A stretch of DNA of 64,000 nt, taken from the NCBI RefSeq assembly GCF_900018785.1, contig NZ_FCOY01000007.1, positions 1,040,632 to 1,104,631 of the forward strand, in the 5' to 3' direction. The position numbers and the translations under genes were made by a program. Position 1 is the stretch's first letter, and the number at the start of each line of letters is the position of its first letter. Below the pieces are notes generated by a model, which was not told the DNA's origin, ran no database searches, and worked only from the letters and a program-made list of their open reading frames with translations. Below, piece by piece: positions 1-8,205 of this stretch. This DNA is from Xanthomonas massiliensis. GTDB lineage: Bacteria; Pseudomonadota; Gammaproteobacteria; Xanthomonadales; Xanthomonadaceae.

Positions 1-1
1 T

Positions 2-310
2 CATGGCCACGGTGCGGCTCGTCCCCACCCATGCCGATGCGGCCGCGCCGCCAGCGTGCAGGCGTGGAACCGCGCCATGGGGATCCTCGACCGCAGATCC
101 GCATCGCCGGCGGGCCGCATGCGCTCGGCCGGGCCTTCACCTTGGCCGACATCGTGCTCGGCCTGCCGGTGCACCGCCGGTTTTCCACGCCGATCGAACG
201 GGCGGTGTTGCCCGCCGTATCCGACCGACTACTACGCGCCCCTGGGCGGGCGCCCGGCCTTCCTGCGATACGTGCGCAACGGCCTGCACCGAGACGCGGC
301 CGGCGGGCGA
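2..310 (+). pseudogene. Decayed glutathione S-transferase, C-terminal part
   Basis: Pieces of a GST C-terminal domain can be read only by switching frame. A segment with VQAWNRAMGILDRR is in frame 2, the segment with AFTLADIVLGLPVHRRF is in frame 1, and DYYAPLGGRPAFLRYVRNG is back in frame 2. The TLAD...HRF and ARPAFLRYV-like patterns are typical of the helical half of GSTs. No stop codon closes the last piece before the convergent neighbour begins. Two frameshifts in about 300 bases suggest decay, although assembly errors could look the same. The N-terminal half lies outside the window. Confidence 0.6.
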
Positions 311-320
311 TGCGCGTGCG

Positions 321-1325
321 TCAGAGTCCTTCCAGCACGATCTTGCCGCGCGTATGGCCAGCCTCCAGCTGGGCGTAGGCGCGGCGCAGGCTGTCCACGC
401 CCAGGCGGCCGCCGTGCTCGCCCTGCGTGGTACGCAGCACGCCGGCATCGACCAGCGCCGCCACGCGCTCGAGCAACGCATGCTGGGCGGCCATGTCCGG
501 GGTGTGGAACAGCGACCGGGCGAACATGAATTCCCAGTGCAGCGACAGGCACTTGCGCTTGAGCGGCATCGCGTCGAGCTGCGCCGGGTCGTCGATCAGC
601 GCCAGCTGCCCCTGGGGTGCCAGCGCCTGGATCAGGTCGGCGTAGTGGGCATCGGTGTGGGTCAGGCTGGCGACGTGCTCGACCTGGGCGATGCCCAGCG
701 CGCGCAGGCCCTCGGCCAGCGGCCGGGCATGGTCGATCACGTGGTGGGCACCGATTTCGCGCACCCACTGCGCGGTCTCCGGCCGCGAAGCGGTGCCGAT
801 GACGACCAGCCCGGTCAGCCGGCGCGCCAGCTGCACCAGGATCGACCCGACGCCGCCGCCGGCGCCGACCACCAGCAGGTGCTGGCCCTCGCCGCCGCCT
901 TCCGGGATGCGCAGGCGGTCGAACAGCAGTTCCCAGGCGGTGATCGCGGTCAGCGGCATGGCTGCCGCCTGGGTCGCGTCCAGCGACGTCGGGCGCCGGC
1001 CGGCGATGCGCTCGTCCACCAGCTGGTACTCGGCATTGCTGCCCGGGCGATCGATGGCGCCGGCGTACCAGACCGCGTCGCCGGGCTTGAACAGGCTTAC
1101 CTCGCGGCCGACCGCATCGACGATGCCGGCCGCGTCGAACCCCAGGACGCGCGTGCCCTCGGTCAGCGAGGCACGCAGCTTGGTGTCCACCGGGTTCACC
1201 GATACCGCCTGCACGCGCACGCGCAGGTCGCGGGGGCCGGGCTCGGGAAGGGGAAGATCGATCTCGACCAGCGCGGCCGGGGCGCCGTGCAGCAATCCGG
1301 CCCGGGTGCAGGCGATGGCTTTCAT
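321..1325 (-). CDS. Zinc-type alcohol dehydrogenase / quinone oxidoreductase-like protein
   Basis: A 334-residue MDR-superfamily oxidoreductase. The N-terminal GroES-like fold carries SVNPVDTKLR near residue 43, typical of zinc-independent quinone oxidoreductase relatives. The Rossmann fold shows GAGGGVGSILVQLA, a standard NADP(H)-binding turn. No cysteine ligand set for a structural zinc is apparent, so it probably reduces quinones or enones with NADPH. The start at MKAIAC is supported by an AGGAGG ribosome site just upstream; longer in-frame extensions are GC-rich artefacts. It is convergent with the GST remnant and transcribed toward it. The substrate cannot be told from sequence. Confidence 0.88.
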   Translation of the reverse strand: MKAIACTRAGLLHGAPAALVEIDLPLPEPGPRDLRVRVQAVSVNPVDTKLRASLTEGTRVLGFDAAGIVDAVGREVSLFKPGDAVWYAGAIDRPGSNAEYQLVDERIAGRRPTSLDATQAAAMPLTAITAWELLFDRLRIPEGGGEGQHLLVVGAGGGVGSILVQLARRLTGLVVIGTASRPETAQWVREIGAHHVIDHARPLAEGLRALGIAQVEHVASLTHTDAHYADLIQALAPQGQLALIDDPAQLDAMPLKRKCLSLHWEFMFARSLFHTPDMAAQHALLERVAALVDAGVLRTTQGEHGGRLGVDSLRRAYAQLEAGHTRGKIVLEGL

Positions 1326-1592
1326 GGGGCCTCCTGGCCAACGGGGTTGCCGCCATCCTCGCCCCGGGCGCCGCGGCGTGCAAAGCGGCGCAGACATGCG
1401 CCCGTTGCGCGGCGGGCAATCCGGGCCGGCGCGGCGGCGCGGCCGCGGCGTCGGGCCCAGGGCGCCGCACCCATTCCTGCACGGGCGTGGCACCGGGATG
1501 CGCACTCGTCCGCGCGGTCGCCTGCCGCGGACGGGCGCATCGCATCCCCGCGGTCCGTCGGGGCGCCGAGGCACGGCGCCCGTCCGGCGCGC

Positions 1593-2243
1593 TCAGGCCC
1601 GGGAGAACACCGCTTCGGCCGGCAGCCGCGACTTGGGCAGTTTCGCGTTGAAGTCGTTATCGGCGTGGTAGCCGAGGGCGACGATCGCCTGCGAGGAGAG
1701 GCCCTTGGCCTCCAGGCCGAACTCGGCATCCAGCGTTGCCGCGTCGAAGCCTTCCATCGGCGTGGCATCCACGCCCAGCACGCCGGCCGCCAGCAGCAGG
1801 AAGCCCTGCGCGAGGTAGACCTGCTTCTGCGCCCAGTGGGCGATGTCGCCGGCGGCGTGGTGCGCATCGACGTAACCGGCGCGGCTCTTGCGCTGGCCCT
1901 CACGGGCCTCGTCGCTGGCGAAGCGGCCTGCGGCCTGGTCGTTGTCGAGCAGGGCCTGCAGGTAGTCGGGCGTGAGGTCGTTGCGCGCGCACAGCACCAC
2001 CACGTGCGAGGCGTCGAGCACCTTCGGCGCGTTGTAGGCATAGTGGCCGGTAGTGGCCTTGGCCACGCGCGCCTTGCCGGCGGTATCGTCGGCGACGATG
2101 AAGTGCCAGGGCTGCGAGTCCACCGAGGAAGGGCTGTAGCGCAGCGCGGCCAGCAACGACTCGACGATGGCGGGCGGCAGGGTGCGGCCGGCGTCGTAGG
2201 CCTTGGCGGCGTAACGGTGCTTGAGGACTTCGATCAGATCCAT
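1593..2243 (-). CDS. nfsB: Oxygen-insensitive NAD(P)H nitroreductase
   Basis: A 216-residue FMN flavoprotein, the same size as E. coli NfsB (217). It starts MDLIEVLKHRYAAKAYD and contains LRYSPSSVDSQPWHF, the family's FMN-binding signature, and the late VALGYHADNDFNAKLPKSR segment seen in NfsB proteins. It would catalyse two-electron reduction of nitroaromatics and quinones in the cytoplasm. The ATG at 2243 was chosen because family homology begins there. It lies head-to-head with the LysE-type exporter at 2415, leaving about 170 bases for two divergent promoters. It is probably a single-gene unit. Confidence 0.93.
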   Translation of the reverse strand: MDLIEVLKHRYAAKAYDAGRTLPPAIVESLLAALRYSPSSVDSQPWHFIVADDTAGKARVAKATTGHYAYNAPKVLDASHVVVLCARNDLTPDYLQALLDNDQAAGRFASDEAREGQRKSRAGYVDAHHAAGDIAHWAQKQVYLAQGFLLLAAGVLGVDATPMEGFDAATLDAEFGLEAKGLSSQAIVALGYHADNDFNAKLPKSRLPAEAVFSRA

Positions 2244-2414
2244 GGGGCATCCAGTCAGGAGGGAAGGCGGCCGCCATGATCGCATCGCCCCGGCCGCCGG
2301 CTGCACCCGCCACCGGAATGCTGCCTTTCCATTCGCGCAACCCCGGTCGGCGCGGGCCGCCGGGCCGGCGCCGCGCTGCTAGGCTGTGCCCCCCGCCGCC
2401 GGAACCGTACCGCG

Positions 2415-3038
2415 ATGAACTGGATGGGCATCCACGAACCCTGGGCCTTCGTGGCCGCCGTGCTGGTGTTCCTGGCCTTGCCCGGGCCGGGCACCTTCGC
2501 CTTGCTCAGCGCCACCGGGATGGCCGGCCCGCGCGGCGGCTTCCGCTGCCTCGGCGGCCTGCTGCTGGGCGACCAGGCCCTGATCTGGCTGGCGGTGGCC
2601 GGCGTGGCCGCGCTGCTGCGGGCACACCCAGTGCTGTTCCATGCCGTGCAGTATCTCGGCGCGGCCTACCTGGTCTGGATCGGCGCGAACCTGCTGCGCA
2701 CGCGGCGCGGCGGCGGCCCGGGCACGGTGCCGATGCAGGCCGGGCACCTGTTCCGGCAGGGCTTGCTGGTCAGCCTGCTGAACCCCAAGGGCATCGTGTT
2801 CTACATGGCCTTCTTCCCCTTGTTCATCGACCCGGCGCATGCGCGCGGCGCGGTCACGTTCGCGACGATGGCGCTGCTGATCGCGCTGCTCAGCCTGGCG
2901 TGGTGCTCGCTGCTGATCGGCCTCGGCCACGCGTTGGCGCGGCGGCTGGCGCAGCACCCGCGCGCCGGCCTGTGGCTGCGCCGCGCCGCCGGCACCGGCC
3001 TGGTGGGCTTCGGGGTCAGGCTGGGCCTGCCGAACTGA
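2415..3038 (+). CDS. LysE/RhtB-family exporter
   Basis: A 207-residue inner-membrane protein with five to six hydrophobic segments. The LysE family hallmark, PGPGTFALLSATGMAGPRGG, follows the first membrane span at about residues 25-44, and the central LLNPKGIVFYMAFFPLF motif is also present. Members export amino acids (lysine, homoserine, threonine) or small metabolites by proton antiport; the substrate here is unknown. A TAGGCT box at 2380-2385 could serve as the -10 element. No operon partner is evident, since mutM downstream has its own -10-like box. Confidence 0.88.
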   Translation: MNWMGIHEPWAFVAAVLVFLALPGPGTFALLSATGMAGPRGGFRCLGGLLLGDQALIWLAVAGVAALLRAHPVLFHAVQYLGAAYLVWIGANLLRTRRGGGPGTVPMQAGHLFRQGLLVSLLNPKGIVFYMAFFPLFIDPAHARGAVTFATMALLIALLSLAWCSLLIGLGHALARRLAQHPRAGLWLRRAAGTGLVGFGVRLGLPN

Positions 3039-3130
3039 GGCCGTGCGCGGCCGGCGGGTGCCCTGCCGGCCGAGGATGCCGCCGACGATCGCGGCCGCGG
3101 TGTTCCGCGCCAGGCGGGCGCTGGACGGCC

Positions 3131-3136
3131 TAGACT
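3131..3136 (+). promoter_or_regulatory. -10-like box directly before mutM
   Basis: TAGACT ends 6 bases before the mutM ATG. If it is the -10 element, transcription would start at or within a base or two of the ATG, giving a leaderless mRNA. No Shine-Dalgarno sequence precedes the ATG, which fits. The call rests on a weak hexamer match and position. Confidence 0.35.
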
Positions 3137-3142
3137 GGCGCG

Positions 3143-3958
3143 ATGCCCGAACTGCCCGAAGTCGAAACCACCCGCCGCGGCCTGGAGCCGCACCTGCTCG
3201 GCCGCACGGTGCACGGGGTGATCCTGCGCCGGCCCGACCTGCGCTGGCCGATCCCGGCGGAGATCGAGCGCGAGCTGCCCGGCCGCCGCATCGCCGGCGT
3301 GCGCCGCCGCGCCAAGTACCTGCTGCTGGACACCGAGGAAGGCGACAGCGCGCTGCTGCACCTGGGCATGTCCGGCAGCCTGCGGGTGCTGCCCGGCGAC
3401 ACGCCGGTGCGCGCCCACGACCACGTGGACATCAGCCTGGACAACACCCGGGTGCTGCGCTTCAACGACCCGCGCCGCTTCGGCTGCCTGCTGTGGCAAC
3501 CGGCCGGCACCGTGCACGCGCTGCTGCGCGGGCTCGGCCCGGAGCCGCTGTCCGACGATTTCGACGGCGACTACCTGTTCGCCCGCAGCCGCGGCCGCAG
3601 CGCGCCGGTGAAGGCGTTCCTGATGGACCAGCGCACCGTCGTCGGCGTGGGCAACATCTACGCCGCCGAAAGCCTGTTCCGCGCCGGCATCAGCCCGCTG
3701 CGCGCGGCCGGCAAGGTCTCGCGCGAGCGCTACGCGGCGCTGGCCGCGGCGGTCAGGGACATCCTCGCCTACGCCATCACCCGCGGCGGCACCACGCTGC
3801 GCGACTTCATCAGCCCGGACGGCGCGCCCGGCTACTTCGAACAGGAACTGGCGGCCTACGGCCGCGGCGGCGAACCGTGCCCGCGCTGCGGCCGCCCGCT
3901 CAAGCAGGCCAGCCTCGGCCAGCGCACCACGGTGTGGTGCGGCCACTGCCAGCGCTGA
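3143..3958 (+). CDS. mutM: Formamidopyrimidine-DNA glycosylase
   Basis: A 271-residue bifunctional DNA glycosylase/AP lyase that removes 8-oxoguanine and formamidopyrimidines. The N-terminus [14 protein letters not shown] supplies the catalytic Pro2 (after Met removal) and Glu3, and Lys58 is in [10 protein letters not shown]. The helix-two-turn-helix includes [18 protein letters not shown]-terminal zinc finger has four cysteines, CPRCGRP...WCGHC. Length and every active-site element match functional MutM/Fpg. It converges on the DUF488 gene with a 4-base gap and no visible terminator between them. Confidence 0.97.
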   Translation: MPELPEVETTRRGLEPHLLGRTVHGVILRRPDLRWPIPAEIERELPGRRIAGVRRRAKYLLLDTEEGDSALLHLGMSGSLRVLPGDTPVRAHDHVDISLDNTRVLRFNDPRRFGCLLWQPAGTVHALLRGLGPEPLSDDFDGDYLFARSRGRSAPVKAFLMDQRTVVGVGNIYAAESLFRAGISPLRAAGKVSRERYAALAAAVRDILAYAITRGGTTLRDFISPDGAPGYFEQELAAYGRGGEPCPRCGRPLKQASLGQRTTVWCGHCQR

Positions 3959-3962
3959 GCGC

Positions 3963-4331
3963 TCAGGCCGGGGCCGGGCGGCCGAGCAGCCAGTCGCGCA
4001 GCACCACCGCCTCGTTGTGGCGCTCGTCGCGGGCACCGTAGACCAGGGTCAGCGGCCCGTCGGCGGCCAGGCCGCGCAGGCGTTCGAGCGGTGCCGGATT
4101 GGCCTCCAGCTCGGCGCGGTAGCGGGCGACGAAGCCGGCCCAGCGCTCCGGGCGGTGGCCGAACCACTCGCGCAGGGCGGTGCTCGGCGCCACGTCCTTG
4201 AGCCATTCCCCGGCCAGGCGTTCGTGCGAGATGCCGCGCGGCCACAGCCGGTCCACCAGCACGCGGTGGCCGTCGTCGGCGGCAGCCGGTTCGTAGGCGC
4301 GCTTGATGCGGATGTCCGGGCGCTTGTTCAT
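3963..4331 (-). CDS. DUF488 family protein (YeaO-like)
   Basis: A 122-residue cytoplasmic protein. Family marks are IRIKRAYEP near the N-terminus, VLVDRLWPRGIS, the LREWFGHRPERWAGF...RYRAEL segment and the late LTLVYGARDERHNEAVVL. The biochemical function of DUF488 proteins is not established. The ATG is 119 bases from the divergent sigma-factor gene, so the spacer must hold promoters for both. Its 3' end nearly touches mutM. Confidence 0.87.
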   Translation of the reverse strand: MNKRPDIRIKRAYEPAAADDGHRVLVDRLWPRGISHERLAGEWLKDVAPSTALREWFGHRPERWAGFVARYRAELEANPAPLERLRGLAADGPLTLVYGARDERHNEAVVLRDWLLGRPAPA

Positions 4332-4411
4332 GGCCAGCTCCTGGTACGGGATGAATGGGGACCAGCCTGCAATCGGTGCCGTGACGGCCGTGTTCCGGCC
4401 GGGATTGGCGC

Positions 4412-4417
4412 TATAGT
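4412..4417 (+). promoter_or_regulatory. -10-like box upstream of the ECF sigma gene
   Basis: TATAGT lies 33 bases before the ATG of the sigma factor, giving a short leader of about 27 bases. A purine-rich AAGGAAA sits 6-12 bases ahead of the ATG as a ribosome site. No convincing -35 hexamer was seen at the expected distance. Confidence 0.4.
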
Positions 4418-4450
4418 CGGGCTCCCGACCGATGGCACAAGGAAACCGCC

Positions 4451-5017
4451 ATGGCCGATGTACCCGATATCACGGTGTGGCTCGATTCGGCCCGCGGTGG
4501 CGACAGGGCCGCGCTGGATCGCGTGTTGTCCGCGCTTTACCGGGAACTGCACACCATGGCCAGGCGCCAGCTCGCCGGCCGCCAGGGCCAGACCCTGGAC
4601 GCCACCTCGCTGGTGCACGAGTCCTACCTGAAGCTGCTCGGCGGCGGCAACGCCGCGCGCTTCGAGGACCGCGCCCACTTCTTCGCCTATGCCGCCTCGG
4701 CCATGCGCAGCGTGGTGGTGGACTACGCGCGCACCCGCCTGGCGCGCAAGCGCGGCGGCGACCTCAAGCGCGTGGACCTGCCCGAGGACAGCCACGGCAC
4801 GGTCACCATGGACGAGAACGTGCTGGCCCTGGACGTGGCCCTGGACCGCCTCCACGCGGTGGACGCGCGGCTGTCGCAACTGGTGGAGATGCGCTACTTC
4901 GCCGGCCTGTCGGAGACCGAGATCGCCGAGCTGATGCAGCGCTCCGAGCGCAGCATCCGCCGCGACTGGCAGAAGGCGCGCATGTTCCTGCTCGCATCGC
5001 TGGACGGGGGCGACTGA
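4451..5017 (+). CDS. ECF RNA polymerase sigma factor, TIGR02999/ECF43-like
   Basis: A 188-residue ECF sigma factor with region 2 (about residues 20-90, including VHESYLKLL and FFAYAASAMRSVVVDYAR) and region 4 (about 130-185, LVEMRYFAGLSETEIAELM...RSIRRDWQKARMFL). It resembles the TIGR02999 family. At the position where most ECF factors have an acidic DAED-type motif it reads D50-A-T-S53, so Thr52/Ser53 replace acidic residues. In the ECF43 group, phosphorylation of such a threonine by a neighbouring Ser/Thr kinase is reported to be needed for polymerase binding. The next gene, 3 bases downstream, is such a kinase. In Xanthomonas citri a related pair (EcfK/PknS) controls the T6SS. A link to the effector island here is inference. 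Confidence 0.9.
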   Translation: MADVPDITVWLDSARGGDRAALDRVLSALYRELHTMARRQLAGRQGQTLDATSLVHESYLKLLGGGNAARFEDRAHFFAYAASAMRSVVVDYARTRLARKRGGDLKRVDLPEDSHGTVTMDENVLALDVALDRLHAVDARLSQLVEMRYFAGLSETEIAELMQRSERSIRRDWQKARMFLLASLDGGD

Positions 5018-5020
5018 GCC

Positions 5021-6211
5021 ATGGACAGCGCCCGCTGGCACCGCCTGTCCACGCTGCTGGACACCCTGCTCGACCTGGACGCGCCGGCACGCCGCAGCCG
5101 CCTGGCGCAGATCGGCGCCGGCGACGCCGCGCTGGCCGCCGACCTGGAGCGCATGCTCCGGCGCGAGGAGGCCGAGGCCGGCTTTCTCGCCGCGCCGCTG
5201 GTGTCCACCGCGGTCACCGTGCCCGACACGCTGGGCCCGTACCGCCTGCTGCGCCCGCTCGGCGAGGGCGGCATGGGCGAGGTCTGGCTGGCCGAACGCG
5301 AGGCCGAGGGCGCCGGGGCGACCGCACATGTCGCGCTCAAGTTGTTCCATCCCGGCTGCGGCATGGGCGATCCGCACGAGCGCGAGATCCTGGCGCAGCT
5401 GCAGCACCCGTGCATCGCACGCCTGCTCGACGACGGCCGCGCCCCGGACGGGCGGCCCTACCTGGTGCTGGAATACATCGCCGGCGAACCGCTGACCGCC
5501 TACTGCCGGCGCCTGGACCTGCCGGTGGTCGCGCGCCTGCGCCTGTTCCTGCAGGTCTGCGACGCGGTGGCGCATGCCCATGCCTGCAACATCGTCCACC
5601 GCGACCTCAAGCCGGGCAACGTGCTGGTGGACGGGGACGGCACACCGCACCTGCTCGACTTCGGCATCGCCCACCGCCTGGACGTGCCGGCGTCCGCGCC
5701 GGTGGCGAAGGGCGACCGCACCTTCACCCTGCACTACGCCGCGCCCGAGCAGGTGCGCGGCGAGGCGGCCACCGCGCGCAGCGACGTCTATTCGCTGGGC
5801 GTGGTGCTCTACGAACTGCTGGCCGGGCGCAAGCCCTACTACCTGCGCCGCCGCGGCGATGCGGACTGGGAGCACGCCATCTTGCGCGTGGTGCCGCCGC
5901 GCGTGTCCCAGGCCGTGCTCGATGCCGCCCGCCAGGGCCTGCTCGATGCGGCCACGGCGCAGCGGCGCGCGCGGGAGCTGCGCGTCCTGGACCGCCTGCT
6001 GTTCACCGCGCTGCACAAGGAGCCGGCGCAGCGCCATGTCTCGGTGCAGGCCTTCGCCGCGGACCTGGCGCTGCAGCTGCGCCGCCTGCAGCTGCGCATG
6101 CCGCCGCCGGCCGGGGCCGCGCGCTGGCACGGGCTGGAACGGCGGTACCGGGCCGTCGCGGGCGGCGCGGCGGCCGGCGCCGCGGCCCTGGCCAGCGCCA
6201 CGCTGCTGTAG
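5021..6211 (+). CDS. Serine/threonine protein kinase with a C-terminal membrane anchor
   Basis: A 396-residue Hanks-type kinase. It has a glycine loop GEGGMGEVW (81-89), VALK with Lys107, HRDLKPGN (193-200) and DFG (213-215), so it should be active. APEQ and SDVYSLGVVLYELLAG mark the activation segment and helix F. The last 20 residues, rich in Ala and Gly, form one possible transmembrane helix. Kinases of this class often carry a periplasmic sensor or TPR domain beyond the helix, and here nothing follows. It starts 3 bases after the sigma gene, so co-transcription is very likely. The probable substrate is the ECF factor (inference from ECF43 pairs). Confidence 0.92.
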   Translation: MDSARWHRLSTLLDTLLDLDAPARRSRLAQIGAGDAALAADLERMLRREEAEAGFLAAPLVSTAVTVPDTLGPYRLLRPLGEGGMGEVWLAEREAEGAGATAHVALKLFHPGCGMGDPHEREILAQLQHPCIARLLDDGRAPDGRPYLVLEYIAGEPLTAYCRRLDLPVVARLRLFLQVCDAVAHAHACNIVHRDLKPGNVLVDGDGTPHLLDFGIAHRLDVPASAPVAKGDRTFTLHYAAPEQVRGEAATARSDVYSLGVVLYELLAGRKPYYLRRRGDADWEHAILRVVPPRVSQAVLDAARQGLLDAATAQRRARELRVLDRLLFTALHKEPAQRHVSVQAFAADLALQLRRLQLRMPPPAGAARWHGLERRYRAVAGGAAAGAAALASATLL

Positions 6212-6243
6212 CCCGGGCCGCGGACACGCCGCGGGCACCTGTC

Positions 6244-6249
6244 TATGAT
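6244..6249 (+). promoter_or_regulatory. -10-like box upstream of opgD
   Basis: TATGAT lies 28 bases before the opgD ATG, leaving a leader of about 20 bases. The hexamer is close to the TATAAT consensus. A matching -35 is not obvious in this GC-rich spacer. Confidence 0.4.
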
Positions 6250-6276
6250 GCGCGCTGGCCAGCACGCACCCCGTCC

Positions 6277-7884
6277 ATGCACCGACGCCATTTCCTGCAG
6301 CACGCCGCCGCCGCCCTCGCCAGCCTGGGATTGCCCGCCCTGCCCCTGCACGCGCTCGCCGCCGCGCGCGCGGTCGGCCTGCGCCGCCTCGGCCAGCCGC
6401 ACCCGTTCGACTATGCCTGGCTGAAGGGCCAGGCCCGCGAACTGGCCGGGCGGCCCTACCGGCCGCACCGGCGCACGCTGCCCGCGCCGGTGGAGGCGCT
6501 GGACTGGGACCAGTACCAGTCGATCCGCTACCGCCAGGACCACGCGCTGTGGGCCGACGTGCCCGGCCGGTTCCAGGCCAAGTTCTTCCACCTGGGCCTG
6601 TACTTCCATACCCCGGTGCAGATGTACGACGTGGTCGACGGCCAGGCCCAGGAACTGGCCTACGACCCGGCCGCGTTCGACTACGGCAGCAGCGGGCTGG
6701 ACCATGTCCACCTGCCCCGGGACCTGGGCTTCGCCGGCTTCCGCCTGAACACGCGCGCCAACACCGACCGCGATTTCGCCGCCTTCCTCGGCGCCAGCTA
6801 TTTCCGCGCGGTCGGCAAGGAGGGCCAGTACGGCCTGTCGGCACGCGGGCTGGCCATCGACACCGGCAGCGGCGGGCCGGAGGAATTCCCGGACTTCATC
6901 GCCTACTACCTGGAGCAGCCGGCGCCGGACTCGGACACGGTGGTGGTGTACGGCCTGCTCGACTCGCCCAGCGTCGCCGGCGCCTACCGCTTCGCCATCA
7001 CCAACGGCGAGGTGCTGGCGATGGACGTGGACGCGGCGCTGTACCCGCGCACCACCATCGAGCGCCTCGGCATCGCCCCGTGCACCAGCATGTACCAGGC
7101 CGGCGAGAACGACCGCCGCATGGGCTGGGACTGGCGCCCGGAGATCCACGACAGCGACGGCCTGTCGCTGTGGACCGGCGCCGGCGAATGGATCTGGCGC
7201 CCGCTCAACAACCCGCCGCAGCTGCGCTTCAACATGTTCGTGGACGACAACCCGCGCGGCTTCGGCCTGCTGCAGCGCGACCGCGACTTCGACCACTACC
7301 AGGACGACGGCGTGTTCTACGACAGGCGCCCGTGCCTGTGGGTGGAGCCCAAGGCCGGCTGGGGCGCCGGCTCGGTGCAGCTGGTCGAGATCCCGACCGT
7401 GGACGAGACCTTCGACAACATCGTCGCGTTCTGGAACCCGGCGGCCAAGCCGCAGGCCGGCGAGGAACTGCTGTACGGCTATCGCCTGTACTGGGGCGCG
7501 CGGCCGCCGGCGTCCTCGCCGCTGGCGCACTGCGTGGCCACCCGCACCGGCCTGGGCGGGGTGGCGGGCCAGCACCGCAAGTACTTCTCGTGGCGCTTCG
7601 CGGTCGATTTCGCCGGCGCCGGGCTGGCGCGCCGCGCCGATGCCAACGACCTGACGGTGGAGGCGGCACTGTCGGTCTCGCGCGGCCGCACCGAGATCGT
7701 CTCCGCCCGGCCGCTGCACGCGATCGGCGGCTACCGCGCCATGTTCGACGTGGTGCCGCCGGACGCCTCCATGCAGCAGATCGACATCCGCCTGTACCTG
7801 CGCGACGCCGACGGCACGCCGCTGACCGAGACCTGGCTGTACCAGTGGACCCCGCCGCCGGGGGACCAGCGCCCGCTGTACTGA
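6277..7884 (+). CDS. opgD: Periplasmic glucan biosynthesis protein D
   Basis: A 535-residue precursor of the OpgG/OpgD family that shapes osmoregulated periplasmic glucans. The first residues, MHRRHFLQ, followed by an Ala/Leu-rich core, resemble a twin-arginine signal, as known for OpgD. The mature part has FDYAWLKGQARELAGRPY, GLYFHTPVQMYDVVDG, EFPDFIAYYLEQP and WIWRPLNNPP, all characteristic. Length agrees with OpgD (about 530-550). It stands alone, with no opgH nearby, so the polymerase must lie elsewhere. The frame is open far upstream, but homology and the signal peptide start at 6277. Confidence 0.95.
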   Translation: MHRRHFLQHAAAALASLGLPALPLHALAAARAVGLRRLGQPHPFDYAWLKGQARELAGRPYRPHRRTLPAPVEALDWDQYQSIRYRQDHALWADVPGRFQAKFFHLGLYFHTPVQMYDVVDGQAQELAYDPAAFDYGSSGLDHVHLPRDLGFAGFRLNTRANTDRDFAAFLGASYFRAVGKEGQYGLSARGLAIDTGSGGPEEFPDFIAYYLEQPAPDSDTVVVYGLLDSPSVAGAYRFAITNGEVLAMDVDAALYPRTTIERLGIAPCTSMYQAGENDRRMGWDWRPEIHDSDGLSLWTGAGEWIWRPLNNPPQLRFNMFVDDNPRGFGLLQRDRDFDHYQDDGVFYDRRPCLWVEPKAGWGAGSVQLVEIPTVDETFDNIVAFWNPAAKPQAGEELLYGYRLYWGARPPASSPLAHCVATRTGLGGVAGQHRKYFSWRFAVDFAGAGLARRADANDLTVEAALSVSRGRTEIVSARPLHAIGGYRAMFDVVPPDASMQQIDIRLYLRDADGTPLTETWLYQWTPPPGDQRPLY

Positions 7885-8205
7885 CCGCTGCGGCGGCACG
7901 GCGTTCGCGGCCGCGGGCGACCGCAGCGGCAGGCCGGCGGGAACGCCGACCGCGAAGGCGTCCGGCGGGCACGGAGCCGCCCGGGACGCCCGGGCGGCCC
8001 GGAGGCCACCGGGCGGACCGCACACCGCGCCGGGCGCGCGCCCGCCGGTGCGGCGAGGGTCCGTCGTCTCCCTTCCGGAGTGCATGACCGGCCGCCGTGA
8101 TGCACGAGCGCCCGGACGGCACGTCCCGCAGGTCGCCACGAGCCGGCAGGCCACGGCCAGCGGCAAACGCAGGCGCCGCGGGCGATCGCGCCCCGGCCCC
8201 GCGGA
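7885..8205. other. Intergenic region after opgD
   Basis: No convincing gene. The first 45 bases after the opgD stop contain an inverted repeat, CCGCTGCGG (7885-7893) against CCGCAGCGG (7921-7929), which could form a hairpin but has no T-run, so it is at best a weak terminator. The rest is GC-rich without codon-like structure. The convergent tdk gene ends at 8206. Confidence 0.4.

Noticed and set aside
3-2279. A 758-codon plus-strand open frame
   Set aside because: It runs antisense through the MDR oxidoreductase and nitroreductase genes, whose minus-strand proteins carry clear family motifs. The plus-strand product is low-complexity Arg/Ala/Gly/Val sequence typical of GC-rich shadow frames.
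4432-6276. The long in-frame extension upstream of opgD
   Set aside because: The frame is open for another 600 codons through the sigma factor and kinase genes, but these residues are out-of-frame versions of those proteins. The opgD signal peptide and homology start at 6277.
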